A stretch of DNA of 43,946 nt from Gyrodactylus bullatarudis (GCA_012064415.1 SSNU01000138.1:170348-214293), one strand, 5' to 3'. Positions 10,080-21,189 are shown, counted from the first letter of the stretch. Notes: generated by a model from the sequence alone, not told the origin. Translations and numbers: made by a program.

Positions 10080-10330
10080 AGAAAGGCGATGCCTGATAAT
10101 TGGAGAAATAAGTACTTTATTTCAGGCATACTCGTCAGTCTTTACATGTCACTATATATACATATTGAAATTACAATAGGAAATTAATTATATCTGATTG
10201 GTTGGCCTTCCATAGATAATATACAATACATTAATTAATTAACGGTACATAGTTGACTCATATGTTACAAGTGCAACCCCACAAGTACTTTGCGGGGAGT
10301 GTGTATAGACATGTTTTCACAGAGAAAGTG
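10080..10330 (-). repeat. Solo Penelope pseudo-LTR (family A relative)
   Basis: Contains the ribozyme block shared with 1935-2005 and 39905-39975, plus a diverged flank (TCTGATTGGTTGGC and a CAACCCCACAAGTACTTTGCG hairpin-like block). No Penelope coding sequence is attached. Confidence 0.6.
10104..10141 (-). ncRNA. Hammerhead ribozyme motif, family A copy 3
   Basis: Minus strand: AGA, core CTGACGA (the N of CUGANGA changed), spacer GTATGCCT, GAA, stem III ATAA/TTAT around AGTAC, T, then TCT. Stem I is 3 bp, with A-T next to the core where the other copies have G-C. That paired change supports the fold. Confidence 0.65.
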
Positions 10331-10730
10331 TACCCCAATACGATACAGGAATTCTAGTCAATACATTAAAAGGTTTATAATTAATGTGTTGTAAAATTAA
10401 TCACGAGTACTAGTTTTTTAAAAAGAATATCTGTCGTTATCCTTTACTTTCATTTTGATAGAAATGTTTTAATTGAGGTTTGAATTAGGCCTCTTTCTGC
10501 TGACCGAGTTCTTTGAAAATCCACCATCAAAGAGGAAATAAATAATCACCTCAAGGATAAAAACTTATTTTTAAGTAATTGAGCTATTTTTAATCAAACT
10601 TGATTTATTAATATAAATTTTCATTTATTTCTTGTTTATTACTCATGGTGTTTTTGATTTTGAAAATAAATTTGATTATTTTATGTAGAATTGTTAATAC
10701 CAACATCTTCATCTGGAATTAGGTTAATGA

Positions 10731-11056
10731 TTACGGGATATAAAATTTGGGACCAAGATATCGAGTTTCAAAATAAAAAAGAGTCTTAAATTCCTCACTC
10801 AAATTTTTTCTCGTCAGATACAATAATATGAGCAAATATGGATTTTCGCCTTTTATACTGAAATTTTTCAATTTACCAAGCAGTCTCGCCTCATCGAATT
10901 TGATACAATTTTCTTTTTCTTCAAATTTAATTACAGCCTCAGTAAGATCGAAAGCGAAAACTTTCATATCTGTATAAATAGTCATGAAGAAATTCCCGAC
11001 TTCAGGATATTGGATTGTATGAATATTTCCTTCATAATATAATACGAATATTTTAT
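10731..11056 (-). CDS. Last exon of a small-protein family gene (member 5)
   Basis: The acceptor TTTTTTTTCAG enters in phase 1; the exon is open for about 108 codons to a stop at 10731. It starts DKIFVLYYEGNIHTIQYPE and contains a Glu/Lys-rich middle. The opening resembles member 2 (DDILVL). The pogo-like element at 11143-15206 lies directly upstream, so the 5' exon is either beyond it or lost. No domain recognised. Confidence 0.5.
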
Positions 11057-11939
11057 CTGAAAAAAAACATTCATTGAAAAAAGCTTAATTTATAAAAGTA
11101 ATGAAAAGGTTAATGCTTCATTTGCATTCATATCGAATAATACAGGTGAAGTACCCTGTTTCTTGCCCACTCTGCTCGATTCATCACACTCAACCCGGTT
11201 TTATATTAAAAGTTAAAATAATCTGAACCAATGAAAGGGTGTGAAAATATTGACCAATAGAATTGTGGGAAAGACTTTTCAAAATTCAATGCAATAATTT
11301 CACTCTCTGAGCCTGTATAACTAACCTAAAAGATAACTAATCGTAAAATAACTATTTATAATAAATCTTTAGAATAAATCTCTCATCAGATAAATAGGTT
11401 TTTTTTGTTAATTATCTTATCTCTAGGATTTTTTCAGACTTGATCCTACACCGATTTTTTATTCTGATTATAATAAAGCATTAGAAAGAGCCTTTGAAAA
11501 TTTCAAATTGAATCCACAGTCTGACTAAGCGAATATATAATGTATAGTAAATTTAATTTTCATTAACTCTAATTTCAGCAATTTTTATGAACAATTCATA
11601 TTCATGCAAGAATAATAGGGAATGTATTCCATTGATATAAGGTGACTTTAACACCCCCATTACCTATAAGCTCAAGGGAATTTCAACCCAAGTGGGGGTG
11701 AAACAAACTGCTAAATGCCTTTACAGGGTTAATAATTACATATCAATGTACAGCTATAGAATCTCAAGCATACGTTGAACTAAGAGACCCCCAAGCATTG
11801 TATATAAAGACCCCTAGTATGTTAAATGAAGAAGAGAATACACCAAATACAAAAATTTAAAATGGGGTGGGTAGAGAACCATCAAGTCAAGTTAAGTTGA
11901 ATGAAATAGATTTTAAAATTTTATTTTCTGATATTTAAC

Positions 11940-12656
11940 ATGAAAAACTACACGAACAGTGAAAAGTATCAAATTCTTATAGAATTTGAAAACTCCCTCT
12001 ATGGTTTCAAAGCTTTTGCTAAAAGAAACGGAATCAGTTTTTCTACATTGATGAGATGGATTTCAGATAAAAATCAGATAGTCATCAATCTAGATTATGA
12101 CTACAAAGATCGATACTCAAGGATCCGAAACCATGTTAAAAACGAGATTATGAATCTCATTGATAACGGATGTATAATCCAGCGATCCCATGTAAAAAAT
12201 GCCATCATAAATGCAGCAGAAATTTTGAATGTTGAAGGTATTAAAGGATCTCAAAATTATATCACAAAATTTTTCAAAGATCTTGATATCCACCGACACA
12301 ATGTAAGCATATTTATAATATTTCAGGTTCGAATTAAATCGAATTATTCCATTAGGATCAAGACTATGTTAAATATAGATGAACCAGAGAACAACATCTT
12401 TTTTATTCAGGAAGAAAACTACCATGAGAAGAATTATTATTTAAAGGCCATAACAATCGCAAATATCTCAGGTCTTATTGAAAAAGATTGTTTTTCACTA
12501 ATAAGAAGATTCTTCAATATTTTACTTGCTACATCAAGGATCCGATGATGGCTTATTCTAAGATATTGAAATGTATGTCGAAGACCTGTCATAATTGTCG
12601 AGAGTCCAAATCCTATGAGCCAAATTATGAAAAGAAACTTGACCCTATTTAAAGAT
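11940..12656 (+). CDS. Pogo-element gene 1: DNA-binding protein without DDE domain (decayed)
   Basis: From ATG 11940 the frame runs 202 codons to 12548. Residues 1-45 form a pipsqueak-type helix-turn-helix (EKYQILIEFENSLYGF, FAKRNGISFSTLMRWI). Residues 60-120 look like the CENP-B/Tc5-type second DNA-binding domain (GSQNYITKFFKDLDIHRH). A 24-nt intron at 12303-12326 is likely. After about 12500 the frame is broken; another frame continues with a Cys cluster (CMSKTCHNC) to 12656. No catalytic Asp triad is present. The related derivative at 20.5-21.2 kb keeps the start of this same gene, so gene 1 is part of the element. It may act as a repressor or binding accessory; that role is inferred. Confidence 0.6.
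12303..12326 (+). other. 24-nt intron (gene 1)
   Basis: GTAAGC to TTTCAG. Its length is a multiple of three and it lacks a stop, so the frame cannot prove splicing, but the size and signals match the other short introns here. Confidence 0.55.
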
Positions 12657-12659
12657 TCT

Positions 12660-12990
12660 AAGGTAGTAGAAAATTCTAATTCTATTAGCTTATAATTTTG
12701 GAGTTGAAGAAAACCAAATTGAGCTTTAATGTGGAGAAAATTGATAGAAATTTTATTTTCTCAAAGTCTTTATCAAACATTCAAGCTTTTCTAAAGAATA
12801 TCGCAGAGAACTTTGTGAATAAAGTAGAAGAAGTGCACTCAAGTTTGTGCATACGATGTCAGAGAATAATTCAAGATGTTCTTTCGAAAATTTTCAAAAC
12901 AAAATGCGATAAAAAGATTTTCAAATGGATTTTACAAACATATTTTCCTGAAAAACTAACCAATAAAATATCAAGTTTAATATTGATGAA
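12660..12990 (+). CDS. Pogo-element accessory open frame
   Basis: Open for about 100 codons with no clear start (after a TAG at 12686-12688). It has a Cys pair (CIRCQRIIQD) and basic C-terminal sequence (YFPEKLTNK). It abuts a GTAAAA...TTTTAG segment of 28 nt that looks like an intron leading to gene 2, but the reading frames do not join cleanly. It may be a 5' exon of gene 2 or a remnant of gene 1. Confidence 0.35.
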
Positions 12991-13544
12991 GTAAAACCAG
13001 TTTTGTATATTATTTTAGCCTTCTAAATCTATATTCGAAAGAAGAAAAATCGTTGCTTTACTCGAGAATAATATTCATTCCAAAAGTCTTCCCCTTAGCT
13101 TATCCAAAAGCACCCTAAAACACTACAAACATGAAAAAGAGAAATTAGATATGAGTTTTTTGGATAATCCATGTTCTTCAAGGCTCACGAATGAAAAAAA
13201 TTTGATTACCATCAAATTAAAAGAATAGCTTGAATCTTATCTCCAGGAAGGAAGATATTTTAATTTAAAAGAATTAAAAGAGTTATCTTTGACTATTGCT
13301 AGACAAATTGGAGCTCATAATTTTAAAGCCTCAAATAAATTCCTATCTCGATTCCGTAGAAACAATAATCTGGTATTGAGAAAACCCTGTGGAGAGAAAA
13401 GAAATGCTGCGCAAGATTCAATCGAATAATTTCTTCGTGATTTACCGGCTATGATTTAAGGATATGAACATTCTCAGCTTTGGAACATTGATGAAGCAGC
13501 TTGGTTTCTGTATGAACACAAAACTCGTGTCATAGCTAAGAAAG

Positions 13545-13572
13545 GTAAACCTTTTTCATAATTAATTCAAAG
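13545..13572 (+). other. 28-nt intron (pogo gene 2)
   Basis: GTAAAC to TCAAAG. Removal joins IAKKG to ADVSGFKR in frame. The unspliced sequence has a TAA in this frame. Confidence 0.75.
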
Positions 13573-13907
13573 GAGCTGATGTTAGTGGCTTTAAACGTAA
13601 CAAAACACGCTTGACCGCTGTTTTCTGCTGTAATGCAGTCGGTGATAAAAGAAAACTTTTTATTCTTGGCAAGGCAAAGAATCCCAGATGTTTTCGTCAG
13701 CATCCGAATATCACGAGAAATATTAAATATGATGCCAATACCAATGCTTGGATGACAAGTGAAATATTCTCCAAGCATTTAATGACTTGGGATCGAGCTT
13801 TATCAAGAAAAAGATTGCTTAAAGACAGAAAAATTGTTTTATTTCTTGATCAATGTCGAGGCCACAGTACAGTTGAAGAACTTCAACCGAAGTTGAGAAA
13901 TATCAAA

Positions 13908-13933
13908 GTAAGAAACTCATCTTTATCTAATAG
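13908..13933 (+). other. 26-nt intron (pogo gene 2)
   Basis: GTAAGA to CTAATAG. Removal joins KLRNIK to LILFPANSTS in frame and yields the expected DDE spacing. Confidence 0.85.
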
Positions 13934-14215
13934 CTGATCCTATTTCCTGCAAACTCTACTTCTGTTCTGCAACCAATTGATAGCGGAGTCGTTCGAACAT
14001 TTAAAGCTGGATACAATAAGCTTTTAGATGAGAAACGTCGCAGTCAAATTGCTCCAGTTGAAGACTTCTCAAAACTGATCAATTTGGCAGATGCAATAAA
14101 TATTGCAATCAAAGTTTGGGAAGATGTTCGCCCAGAAACAATAGTTAAATGTTGGCAACAAACCAGAGTTATACCCACGCCTCAACAAATAACACTTTCC
14201 CTGGAAGAAAAAAAA

Positions 14216-14577
14216 AACCTAGATATTTTATTGAATTTATTGACTGTTATTAGACGGTTGTAAAAATCTTATGCAGATAACTGAAGCTTGGAAATCAACT
14301 AGAGTTGACTTGCCATTACATAATTCAAGTTTATACGATTTTAATGAATAAATTATAAAAACCAAATTATGGGTTCTTCAATATGCTTGACTAGGCGTCA
14401 GAGTTAAATGGTGTGAGCTTTAAAAATTCTATGCATAACATAGTGGTAATTATCATGATAATTAATGATCATTAATTATAATTATGAATAATAATAATTA
14501 TTTTAATCAATAACTAAACATATTTTTCAATCCATTGTATAATCAATCCCTTTTAATTATTCCCATGCAAAACATAG
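14216..14577. other. Pogo element 3' internal region
   Basis: The end of gene 2 grades into decayed coding-like sequence. At 14450-14510 lies an AT-rich stretch of overlapping palindromes (TTATCATGATAATTAATGATC). I see no gene. Confidence 0.5.
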
Positions 14578-15244
14578 TCTCTTAGTTCAACGTATGCTTG
14601 AGATTCTATAGCTGTACATTGATATGTAATTATTAACCCTGTAAAGGCATTTAGCAGTTTGTTTCACCCCCACTTGGGTTGAAATTCCCTTGAGCTTATA
14701 GGTAATGGGGGTGTTAAAGTCACCTTATATCAATGGAATACATTCCCTATTATTCTTGCATGAATATGAATTGTTCATAAAAATTGCTGAAATTAGAGTT
14801 AATGAAAATTAAATTTACTATACATTATATATTCGCTTAGTCAGACTGTGGATTCAATTTGAAATTTTCAAAGGCTCTTTCTAATGCTTTATTATAATCA
14901 GAATAAAAAATCGGTGTAGGATCAAGTCTGAAAAAATCCTAGAGATAAGATAATTAACAAAAAAACCTATTTATCTGATGAGAGATTTATTATAAATAGT
15001 TATTTTACGATTAGTTATCTTTTAGGTTAGTTATACAGGCTCAGAGAGTGAAATTATTGCATTGAATTTTGAAGTCTTTCCCACAATTCTATTGGTCAAT
15101 ATTTTCACACCCTTTCATTGGTTCAGATTATTTTAACTTTTAATATAAAACCGGGTTGAGTGTGATGAATCGAGCAGAGTGGGCAAGAAACAGGGTACTT
15201 CACCTGTAGTTTATTTGTATTTTTATGAGCATTGGTTGCAAATC

Positions 15245-15502
15245 TTAAATTAGTTTATTGATTTTTTGGGTATTAAGAAAGCTTTTCATGTATATTTTGT
15301 TAAATATTATAATAATTACACGAAAAATAAAGAGTGATAAACATATTATTTCGACTACACTACAAAAATTAGAATAGACCAAAATCGATTCATATTTGGA
15401 GAGGTGTTGATTTACCTCTGATTCTAATTCCGCAATAAACGAATAACTGAAGTTAATATCAAGTTTAATTCCTGTGTTTTTTAATTTACATAGGTAATGC
15501 AT
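15245..15502 (-). CDS. Possible small exon, unidentified
   Basis: A minus-strand frame from 15502 reads MHYLCKLKNTGIKLDINF, then AELESE followed by GTAAATC, a possible donor at about 15414. After that the frame becomes hydrophobic and low-complexity, as expected of intron sequence. It could be an exon of the gene ending at 10731, on the far side of the transposon, but the donor phase (0) does not match that exon's phase-1 acceptor. Weak call. Confidence 0.2.
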   Translation of the reverse strand: MHYLCKLKNTGIKLDINFSYSFIAELESEVNQHLSKYESILVYSNFCSVVEIICLSLFIFRVIIIIFNKIYMKSFLNTQKINKLI

Positions 15503-15509
15503 TTTTAAC

Positions 15510-16020
15510 CCTCATCCTATTTTTGGGGTTGAATATACCCCAGACGCCATTTCAAGAGATGCCATCTGTTTATTTTTTTATGTTTATTCAAAATTTTTTT
15601 TTTGTAATCCTCTATTGTTTATTCAAGAACCATCCTTCTTATTTTCTATTACAAAATCGTATGAAATAGATCGCTATAGCAACTCAAACAAAAAATTACG
15701 TAGACGAATGTTGGGGTCTCAACCACAATAGCAACCTATCCGATTTTTTGTTGGTTTTTTAGTCAAGCACTCAACCATTTAGTCCGCCCCAAGTTATATT
15801 TATGTGATTTATATGATTTTAGTCAGAGATTAAGCCTGGAGAAATTTGATGGAAGCCGGCGATTTTAATGTTCCGATAATTCTTCTGTTTAATTTTACTC
15901 AATAAACATTTTCATTTATTAAGAAAAATAGAATAATGAGATTGCAACTGTTGTCTTACCTTTTGCGAATGTTTCCTCTGGTATAAGAAACAAATAAGAT
16001 TGAATTTTTTAAACTGCATT
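15510..16020. other. Noncoding stretch
   Basis: AT-rich with long T and A runs. A GTAAGA donor-like site lies on the minus strand at about 15959 after a short open segment ending PEETFAK, but no start codon fits. No repeat boundary is recognised. Confidence 0.4.
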
Positions 16021-16025
16021 CAAAA

Positions 16026-16370
16026 CTAACTTTGAAGTTCTTTAATTTCAGCATTCATTATTTCTATTCTAGACTCCACAATTTCAACGATCTCATTAGA
16101 AATATTGATTTTATTAAGATTTATGCTGTAATAATCATGTTTCATATCAGAAAAATTTGCATAACCTATAGTACCATCATTAAAAATCAGTTTTATCTGT
16201 TCTTTGTTATTCAATTTGCACAATTTAAGTTTTCTATAATTTTCAAAGCTCCGTCGATCGAAATATTTAATAAAATCTATATCTGTATTTTGACCTGAAA
16301 TAATATATTTTATTAAACTTTTAAATTCAGTAAAAAAGATCTTAATTATTTTACCGATAGACAATCTCAT
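16026..16370 (-). CDS. Small-protein family gene (member 6)
   Basis: The main exon, 16026-16294 (about 89 codons), is entered in phase 1 after TTATTTCAG. A 60-nt intron (16295-16354, GTAAAA to TTTCAG) precedes it, and a short exon at 16355-16370 (ATG, MRLSI) joins in the right phase. The frame is also open without splicing. The protein aligns with member 1: IDFIKYF, YRKLKLC, KLIF, DMKHDY, IKELQS. The C-terminal third is predicted helical. No signal peptide is seen in the short first exon, so the real 5' end may lie beyond the foldback element that begins at 16435. Confidence 0.5.
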   Translation of the reverse strand: MRLSIGKIIKIFFTEFKSLIKYIISGQNTDIDFIKYFDRRSFENYRKLKLCKLNNKEQIKLIFNDGTIGYANFSDMKHDYYSINLNKINISNEIVEIVESRIEIMNAEIKELQS

Positions 16371-16905
16371 GATCGATTTTCAATTTTCAAAAAAAATATT
16401 AATTATATTTTGAAATTATACGAAAAAGGATATACAGTGAATTCTCTAACAATTGTATATAGAAAAGACCAACTCAATAAAAAATAATCGACCCTCTACT
16501 ATAAAGTAGTCGTAGTAAAATTCGAATTAAAGAATCCCAGCCTCTACTTTATATCATAATTTTTCCAATTTTTTTTTCAGTCATATAATTGAAACGACCT
16601 CATATTTAGGCTTGATATGCATTAATCTACCATATACCAAACATTTCAAAGATTACGATTTTGAGCATTTTTCATAATTCATCGATAAAATTTATACCAT
16701 TCGATTGAGAATCAAAAATTATATACCTTTCCACTATTTGTTTCTATGAAAAAACTTAACAGAAAACATCAGTGGCTGTCTAAAATCAATTTTGAGTTTT
16801 ATCCGCAAACATTTCTTTTCTTAAAAATCATCTGAATTCCAAAGCTTTCTTGTGAAGGGCTTGACTTTGATGTGATACAACTCTGACTCTCTCCCCTCTT
16901 GTTGC

Positions 16906-17197
16906 AGAGTTTTGAGGGTAATGTTTACACTATTCTACATTATGTTCAAGCCCTTACAATCCAGACCTACGTGAGTTCTTGTGCGCTTTTTGCCTCCAAC
17001 TGTTTAGAGGGGTGGGTTGATTACTGAAGGAAAACCAAAAGATTCTTAAGAAAGAAAATAAAAAGAAATTAAAAATAGCTTCTCTTCTCTCACCTGCAAG
17101 TTATGCGATTTTCGTTTAAAAATCTTGTCCATAAAAATTCAGGCTAAAGGTTTGAAAGGGGTGGGTGGGTCTGGGTAAACATTACCCTCAAAACTCT
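16906..17197. repeat. 23-bp inverted repeat pair before LINE ORF1
   Basis: The 23 bases at 16906-16928 (starting AGAGTTTTGAGGG) recur perfectly inverted at 17175-17197. They bracket about 250 bp of non-coding sequence in the presumed LINE 5' region. They could be a MITE or part of the LINE leader. Confidence 0.6.
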
Positions 17198-17210
17198 ACA
17201 CCAAGAAAAA

Positions 17211-18040
17211 ATGGTGCTCGATTTGAACTCCTCTGTATCCTCTCTCGATGAATTTCGTCTAATTATAGCTGAACTAAAAAATGTTATCGCCTCGAAGGAT
17301 GTTATTATTGCTCAGCAAGATAAAATAATTTCCAACCTCTCAAATTCTTTATCATCTCCTGGAATTACTAAGCAAACTCCTCCTGTAGTGCTAAGAGATT
17401 CAAATAATAATGCCGTTCGCTCTAAATCTATTAATCACCCTAAATCATCTAGTTCCGCCAAATCCGTCAAACCTTATCAAAATTCAAATAAGCTGCCTGA
17501 TCAGTCACACACAATCTCTGCTCATACTCTGATTTACTCTACAGTCAGTTGCGAAACTCATTGGCCACCCTTGTTCATGAAACTGCGATAAATTTTTCGA
17601 TATATTTTTGGTCTATTCATGTTCTATTCCTACCTAAATACATTAAGTAACATGTAAATGCATTGATGATTGCTGAAGAGCTTTCAAGTGTTATCCTCAA
17701 ACATGCTCCCAACTATATTAAATCAGCAGGCCCCACTCGTAAGAACCATGATGGTTCTCTTACGACTTTTGTTAAAGGAAATTTTGTTATTTCCTCTGCC
17801 AAAATGCAAGCTATATATAATGATCTTAAACACATTGCCACTTTCTGTCGTCATAGATCATATGTTCATCGTCTTATAATCGCTGATAAAGCCAAGAAAT
17901 CTGTTATTTCTAACAAACGTGCTCCTTCTGACTCTCCGTCAAATGATCATCTCGATTTTTTCCGCAATCCTCCGGCTCCAACTCCGAAAAAGTCAACAGG
18001 ATCAGCTTCTTTATACTCATCTGGAACATCAGATCTCTAA
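17211..18040 (+). pseudogene. LINE ORF1-like region
   Basis: Two open pieces in different frames. 17211-17591 starts with ATG and has a coiled-coil-like N-terminus (LDEFRLIIAELKNVIASKD, AQQDKIISNL) and a Ser/Asn/Lys-rich middle. 17663-18040 continues in another frame with IYNDLKHIATFCRHRSYVHR and a Pro/Ser-rich tail. Position and character fit the ORF1 of a jockey/CR1-type non-LTR retrotransposon. No zinc knuckle was seen. It is frameshifted and so not functional. Confidence 0.6.
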
Positions 18041-18640
18041 AAAATTCTATATTCACAATTCGTCAATTCATGCACCAATTCTCCCCAGATATTTTTGTAT
18101 TAACTGAATCCTCGCTAAAACCAACCGATGATATTTCCTTATTTTTTTCTCAAGGTTACACTTTGATCAGAGCTGACAGACTCAATAAAATTGATGGTGG
18201 AGTAGTTGTATTTATTAAATCTTCAATATCCATCTTATCCACCAACATCTATTCAAATGCCCCATTTGAACTTTTTCATGTCAAATTATCTGATGAAGTC
18301 AATCATTTTTTCCATTTGTTTGGTATTTATAATCCTCCTCCTGTAGCTGCTTCCTCTGAACACGATCTTATAAACATTATTTCGTCAAGTTGTAACCCAT
18401 CTGATAAGGTTATCATCTGTGGAGATTTCAAGAAGCAGTGACTTTTTAGATTTATGTTTCACAAATTTGGTTCATCTTAATTTTGGTGGGTCTTTCAAAG
18501 ATGATAATTCTGACCATTCCTATATATATGACTACTCAAGGCCCCACCTCGTGGTTGGTAAAGTTTGATTTTTCTCCCTATCAATGCCTACTCTTAAAAC
18601 ACATATTTTTACTCGCCCTTTTGGACATCATATATTGTTC
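18041..18640 (+). pseudogene. LINE endonuclease domain (APE-like)
   Basis: Contains PDIFVLTESSL (catalytic Glu block), DGGVVVFIKSS, FGIYNPPP and VIICGDFKKQ, in place of the usual GDFN, and then in another frame DDNSDHSYI (SDH block). These are the landmarks of the apurinic-like endonuclease of non-LTR retrotransposons, which nicks target DNA. A frameshift at about 18435 and the Asn-to-Lys change show decay. Confidence 0.75.
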
Positions 18641-20076
18641 CTCGAGACCCTCAATTAACTCATCATCCGATAAAATTTTACCTCAAGATGCTTATGAATC
18701 TAATGTTTCCAATGAACTCAAAATAAATCCCAGAAGAGCTCGGAACAAAATAAGATTTCTAGCTAACCGTGAGTCAATTGCCACGAATTTTCATGAAGTC
18801 GATCCTCTATCCCTTCAAGATTATTTTGTGTCCTCTTTTCAGTTGTTTGATATTGATATCCCTAATTTTCCTCGTGACTTTAATTTTCCACCTGTTTCAG
18901 CTAATCAAATCATTGATTTACTTCTTGACTCTAATTCCATTAAAAGAAAAGACATTTACAATATTTCCATTGAATTATTACTATCACTCCCCAAAACGTT
19001 TTCTCTTTACTAGCTGAATATCTCAATCATATTATTTTCACAAGCAATATACCCTCGGAATGGCTTATAATTAAAATTTCACCTATCCCCAAAGTACACT
19101 CTCCAATTTACGTCTGTGAATAATAATTGTAGCTCAACATCGAATGTTTCTTCTGGTGTTCCACAAGGTTCAATGATTGGACCCTTCTTATTCAATTTAG
19201 TGTTTGCCAATCTTCAATCTCCTTCCAAAGATGTCAAGTTCTTCAAATATGCTGATGACCTAAAACTGGTTCTTAGCCATCCGTCCCAGATTACAGAAGA
19301 AATGCTTGACAAAATCTTTGGATACCCGACATCAGAACTTAATAAGCTCGATCTAACTGTCAACTCATCAAAAACGAAAATAATGCCACTTTTCAATTCA
19401 TCGTTACCTGCAAGATATGAAGTTTATCTTACTAAGACAATTAAAGATCTTGGTGTTACCTATGACCATCATCTCTCCTTTGCGCCCCACCTAAAAATAG
19501 TAAAAAGAAATGCTAACTTTTCAATTTTGACCATGAATAATCTTATCAAATCAAAATCTCTACGTCTATTACTTTTCAACCAAGTCATTCTCCCTGCCTT
19601 TGACTATTGCTCAGGCCTGATCCGGAACATCTCAGCCAAACTCAGTTTGGAACTTGAAAAGATCCAAAGTCGATTCCTCCGTTCTAACATTGGCCCGTTC
19701 TCGTATAGGATTCTCCTTGCAAAAAGTCATCTGTTTCCGCTCTGGATCCGCAGACTGTCCTTCTCCATCTCACTACAGAGCCTAACAAAAGAGCCATCTG
19801 CGTCTCCATATTCAACAAGAAACCACATCAAATTTTCCTGTATTATGACCAACACTCACTGCCTTTCTGTCAAATTTAATGTCGACATATATAGCCTCAC
19901 AGGTCTTCAGATCCGCAACATTTGCGCCTTTATTTATGTTAATCCCTGATCAATCAGATGTATCTTCCAACTATTTTCAAAAACATTAATCCAGATGTAT
20001 ATATTTTTGATATTTTCCCACTTATTTTGTATACCTCATTCCCATAATTTCTTAAATAAATAATCTTTCTATCAAA
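18640..20076 (+). pseudogene. LINE reverse transcriptase, internally deleted
   Basis: 18640-19015 is the linker before the polymerase (ARNKIRFLANRE ... KRKDIYNISIELL). 19020-19110 has PSEWLIIKISPIPK. Then about 100 residues of the fingers are missing and the frame resumes at 19116 with SSGVPQGSMIGPFLFN and KYADDLKLV, the catalytic YADD. The C-terminal thumb follows to 19949. The style (GVPQGS, FADD/YADD, APE endonuclease) is jockey/CR1-like. The element ends with AATAAATAATC and an A run at 20076. Confidence 0.85.
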
Positions 20077-20544
20077 AAGAGGGGAGAGAGTCAGAGTTGT
20101 ATCACATCAAAGTCAAGCCCTACACAAGAAAGCTTTGGAATTCAGATGATTTTTAAGAAAAGAAATGTTTGCGGATAAAACTCAAAATTGATTTTAGACA
20201 GCCACTGATGTTTTCTGTTAAGTTTTTTCATAGAAACAAATAGTGGAAAGGTATATAATTTTTGATTCTCAATCGAATGGTATAAATTTTATCGATGAAT
20301 TATGAAAAATGCTCAAAATCGTAATCTTTGAAATGTTTGGTATATGGTAGATTAATGCATATCAAGCCTAAATATGAGGTCGTTTCAATTATATGACTGA
20401 AAAAAAAATTGGAAAAATTATGATATAAAGTAGAGGCTGGGATTCTTTAATTCGAATTTTACTACGACTACTTTATAGTAGAGGGTCGATTATTTTTTAT
20501 TGAGTTGGTCTTTTCTATATACAATTGTTAGAGAATTCACTGTA

Positions 20545-21185
20545 ATTGCAATTTCATGTTTGAATTTTAAAATATTGAAATATTTTTTGGATATTTAAGT
20601 CAAACATTTGCTGATTCACGCTTTAAGATGTTGGAAAAGTTTTTTAATAGAATTTATTTTTTTGGTCGTACAGTGATAATTTTGATACCATCTGATAGAT
20701 CAGGAAAATGTACAATTTCTGTCAAATTTTCATAAGTAAACTATGATTTTTTCTATGTGTAAGGACATTAAAATTTTTACCAACAATGAAAAATACCAAA
20801 TCATTATAGAATTTGAAAATTCACTTTTGGGCTAGCTTACTTATGAAAATTTGACAGAAGTTGTACATTTTCCTGCTCTATCAGATGGCACCAAAATTAT
20901 CACTGTACGATGACCAAAAAAAATAAATTCTATTAAAAAACTTTTCTAACATCTTAAAGCGTGAATCAGTAAATGTTTGACTTAAATATCCAAAAAATAT
21001 TTCAATATTTTAAAATTCAAACATGAAATTGCAATTATTGTGAAATTTTTGCATTACTTTGATGTACTTGAATTTCATTGGTTTCTCGCCCTCCCATTGG
21101 TCGAAAATTTTCACGATTTAGGTATATAATACAAGAGTGAAAGATGATCTGGGCAGAGTGAGAAAGAAAATGGGTCCCTCACCTG
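20545..21185 (+). mobile_element. Pogo-like deletion derivative, left end missing
   Basis: The right terminus is CCCTCACCTG followed by TA (21186-21187), matching the pogo element's CAGGTGA...ACCC end in inverted form. Inner inverted arms lie at 20545-20745 and 20837-21043. Between them, about 20763-20830 encodes NEKYQIIIEFENSL, the start of pogo gene 1. The left terminal part is absent because the foldback element abuts it. Confidence 0.75.
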
Positions 21186-21189
21186 TATA

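Larger units (their letters stand above)
13019..14215 (+). pseudogene. Pogo/Tigger transposase (gene 2), with nonsense codons
   Basis: Domains in order: helix-turn-helix (ERRKIVALLENN ... STLKHYKHEKEKL), a CENP-B-like domain (NFKASNKFLSRFRRNN), then a DDE_1 core with LWNIDEAAW (first Asp), KAKNPRCFR, IVLFLDQCRGHS (second Asp) and NSTSVLQPIDSGVVRTFK (third Asp). Removing the short introns at 13545-13572 and 13908-13933 restores the frame and gives 34 residues between the second and third Asp, normal for pogo. Three in-frame stops (near 13228, 13427, 13458) mean it is no longer functional. It would be the enzyme that mobilises the element. Confidence 0.85.
11143..15206 (+). mobile_element. Pogo-like DNA transposon with 0.63-kb inverted repeats
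   Basis: Terminal inverted repeats lie at 11143-11787 and 14578-15206, beginning CAGGTGAAGTACCC, with TA on both sides (11141-11142 and 15207-15208), as in Tc1/mariner/pogo elements. The arms are almost identical, so the insertion is fairly recent, yet the genes inside carry stops. It holds two transposase-related genes on the plus strand. The foldback-interrupted copy at 20545-21185 has the same terminal motif. Confidence 0.9.
16435..20542. mobile_element. Foldback element enclosing a LINE
   Basis: Arms at 16435-16900 and 20077-20542, both 466 bp, form a near-perfect inverted repeat that begins CAGTGAATTCTCTAAC and ends GAATTCACTG. TA flanks both ends (16433-16434, 20543-20544). A 3.2-kb LINE copy fills the loop exactly. 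The right flank is the pogo derivative at 20545-21185; the left flank is not, so the locus is rearranged. Superfamily uncertain; TA targets suggest Tc1/mariner/pogo. Confidence 0.85.

Noticed and set aside
14985..15005. CTGATGA in the pogo inverted repeat
   Set aside because: No GAA(A) at the right distance and no pairing stems; also in the mirrored arm by symmetry only.
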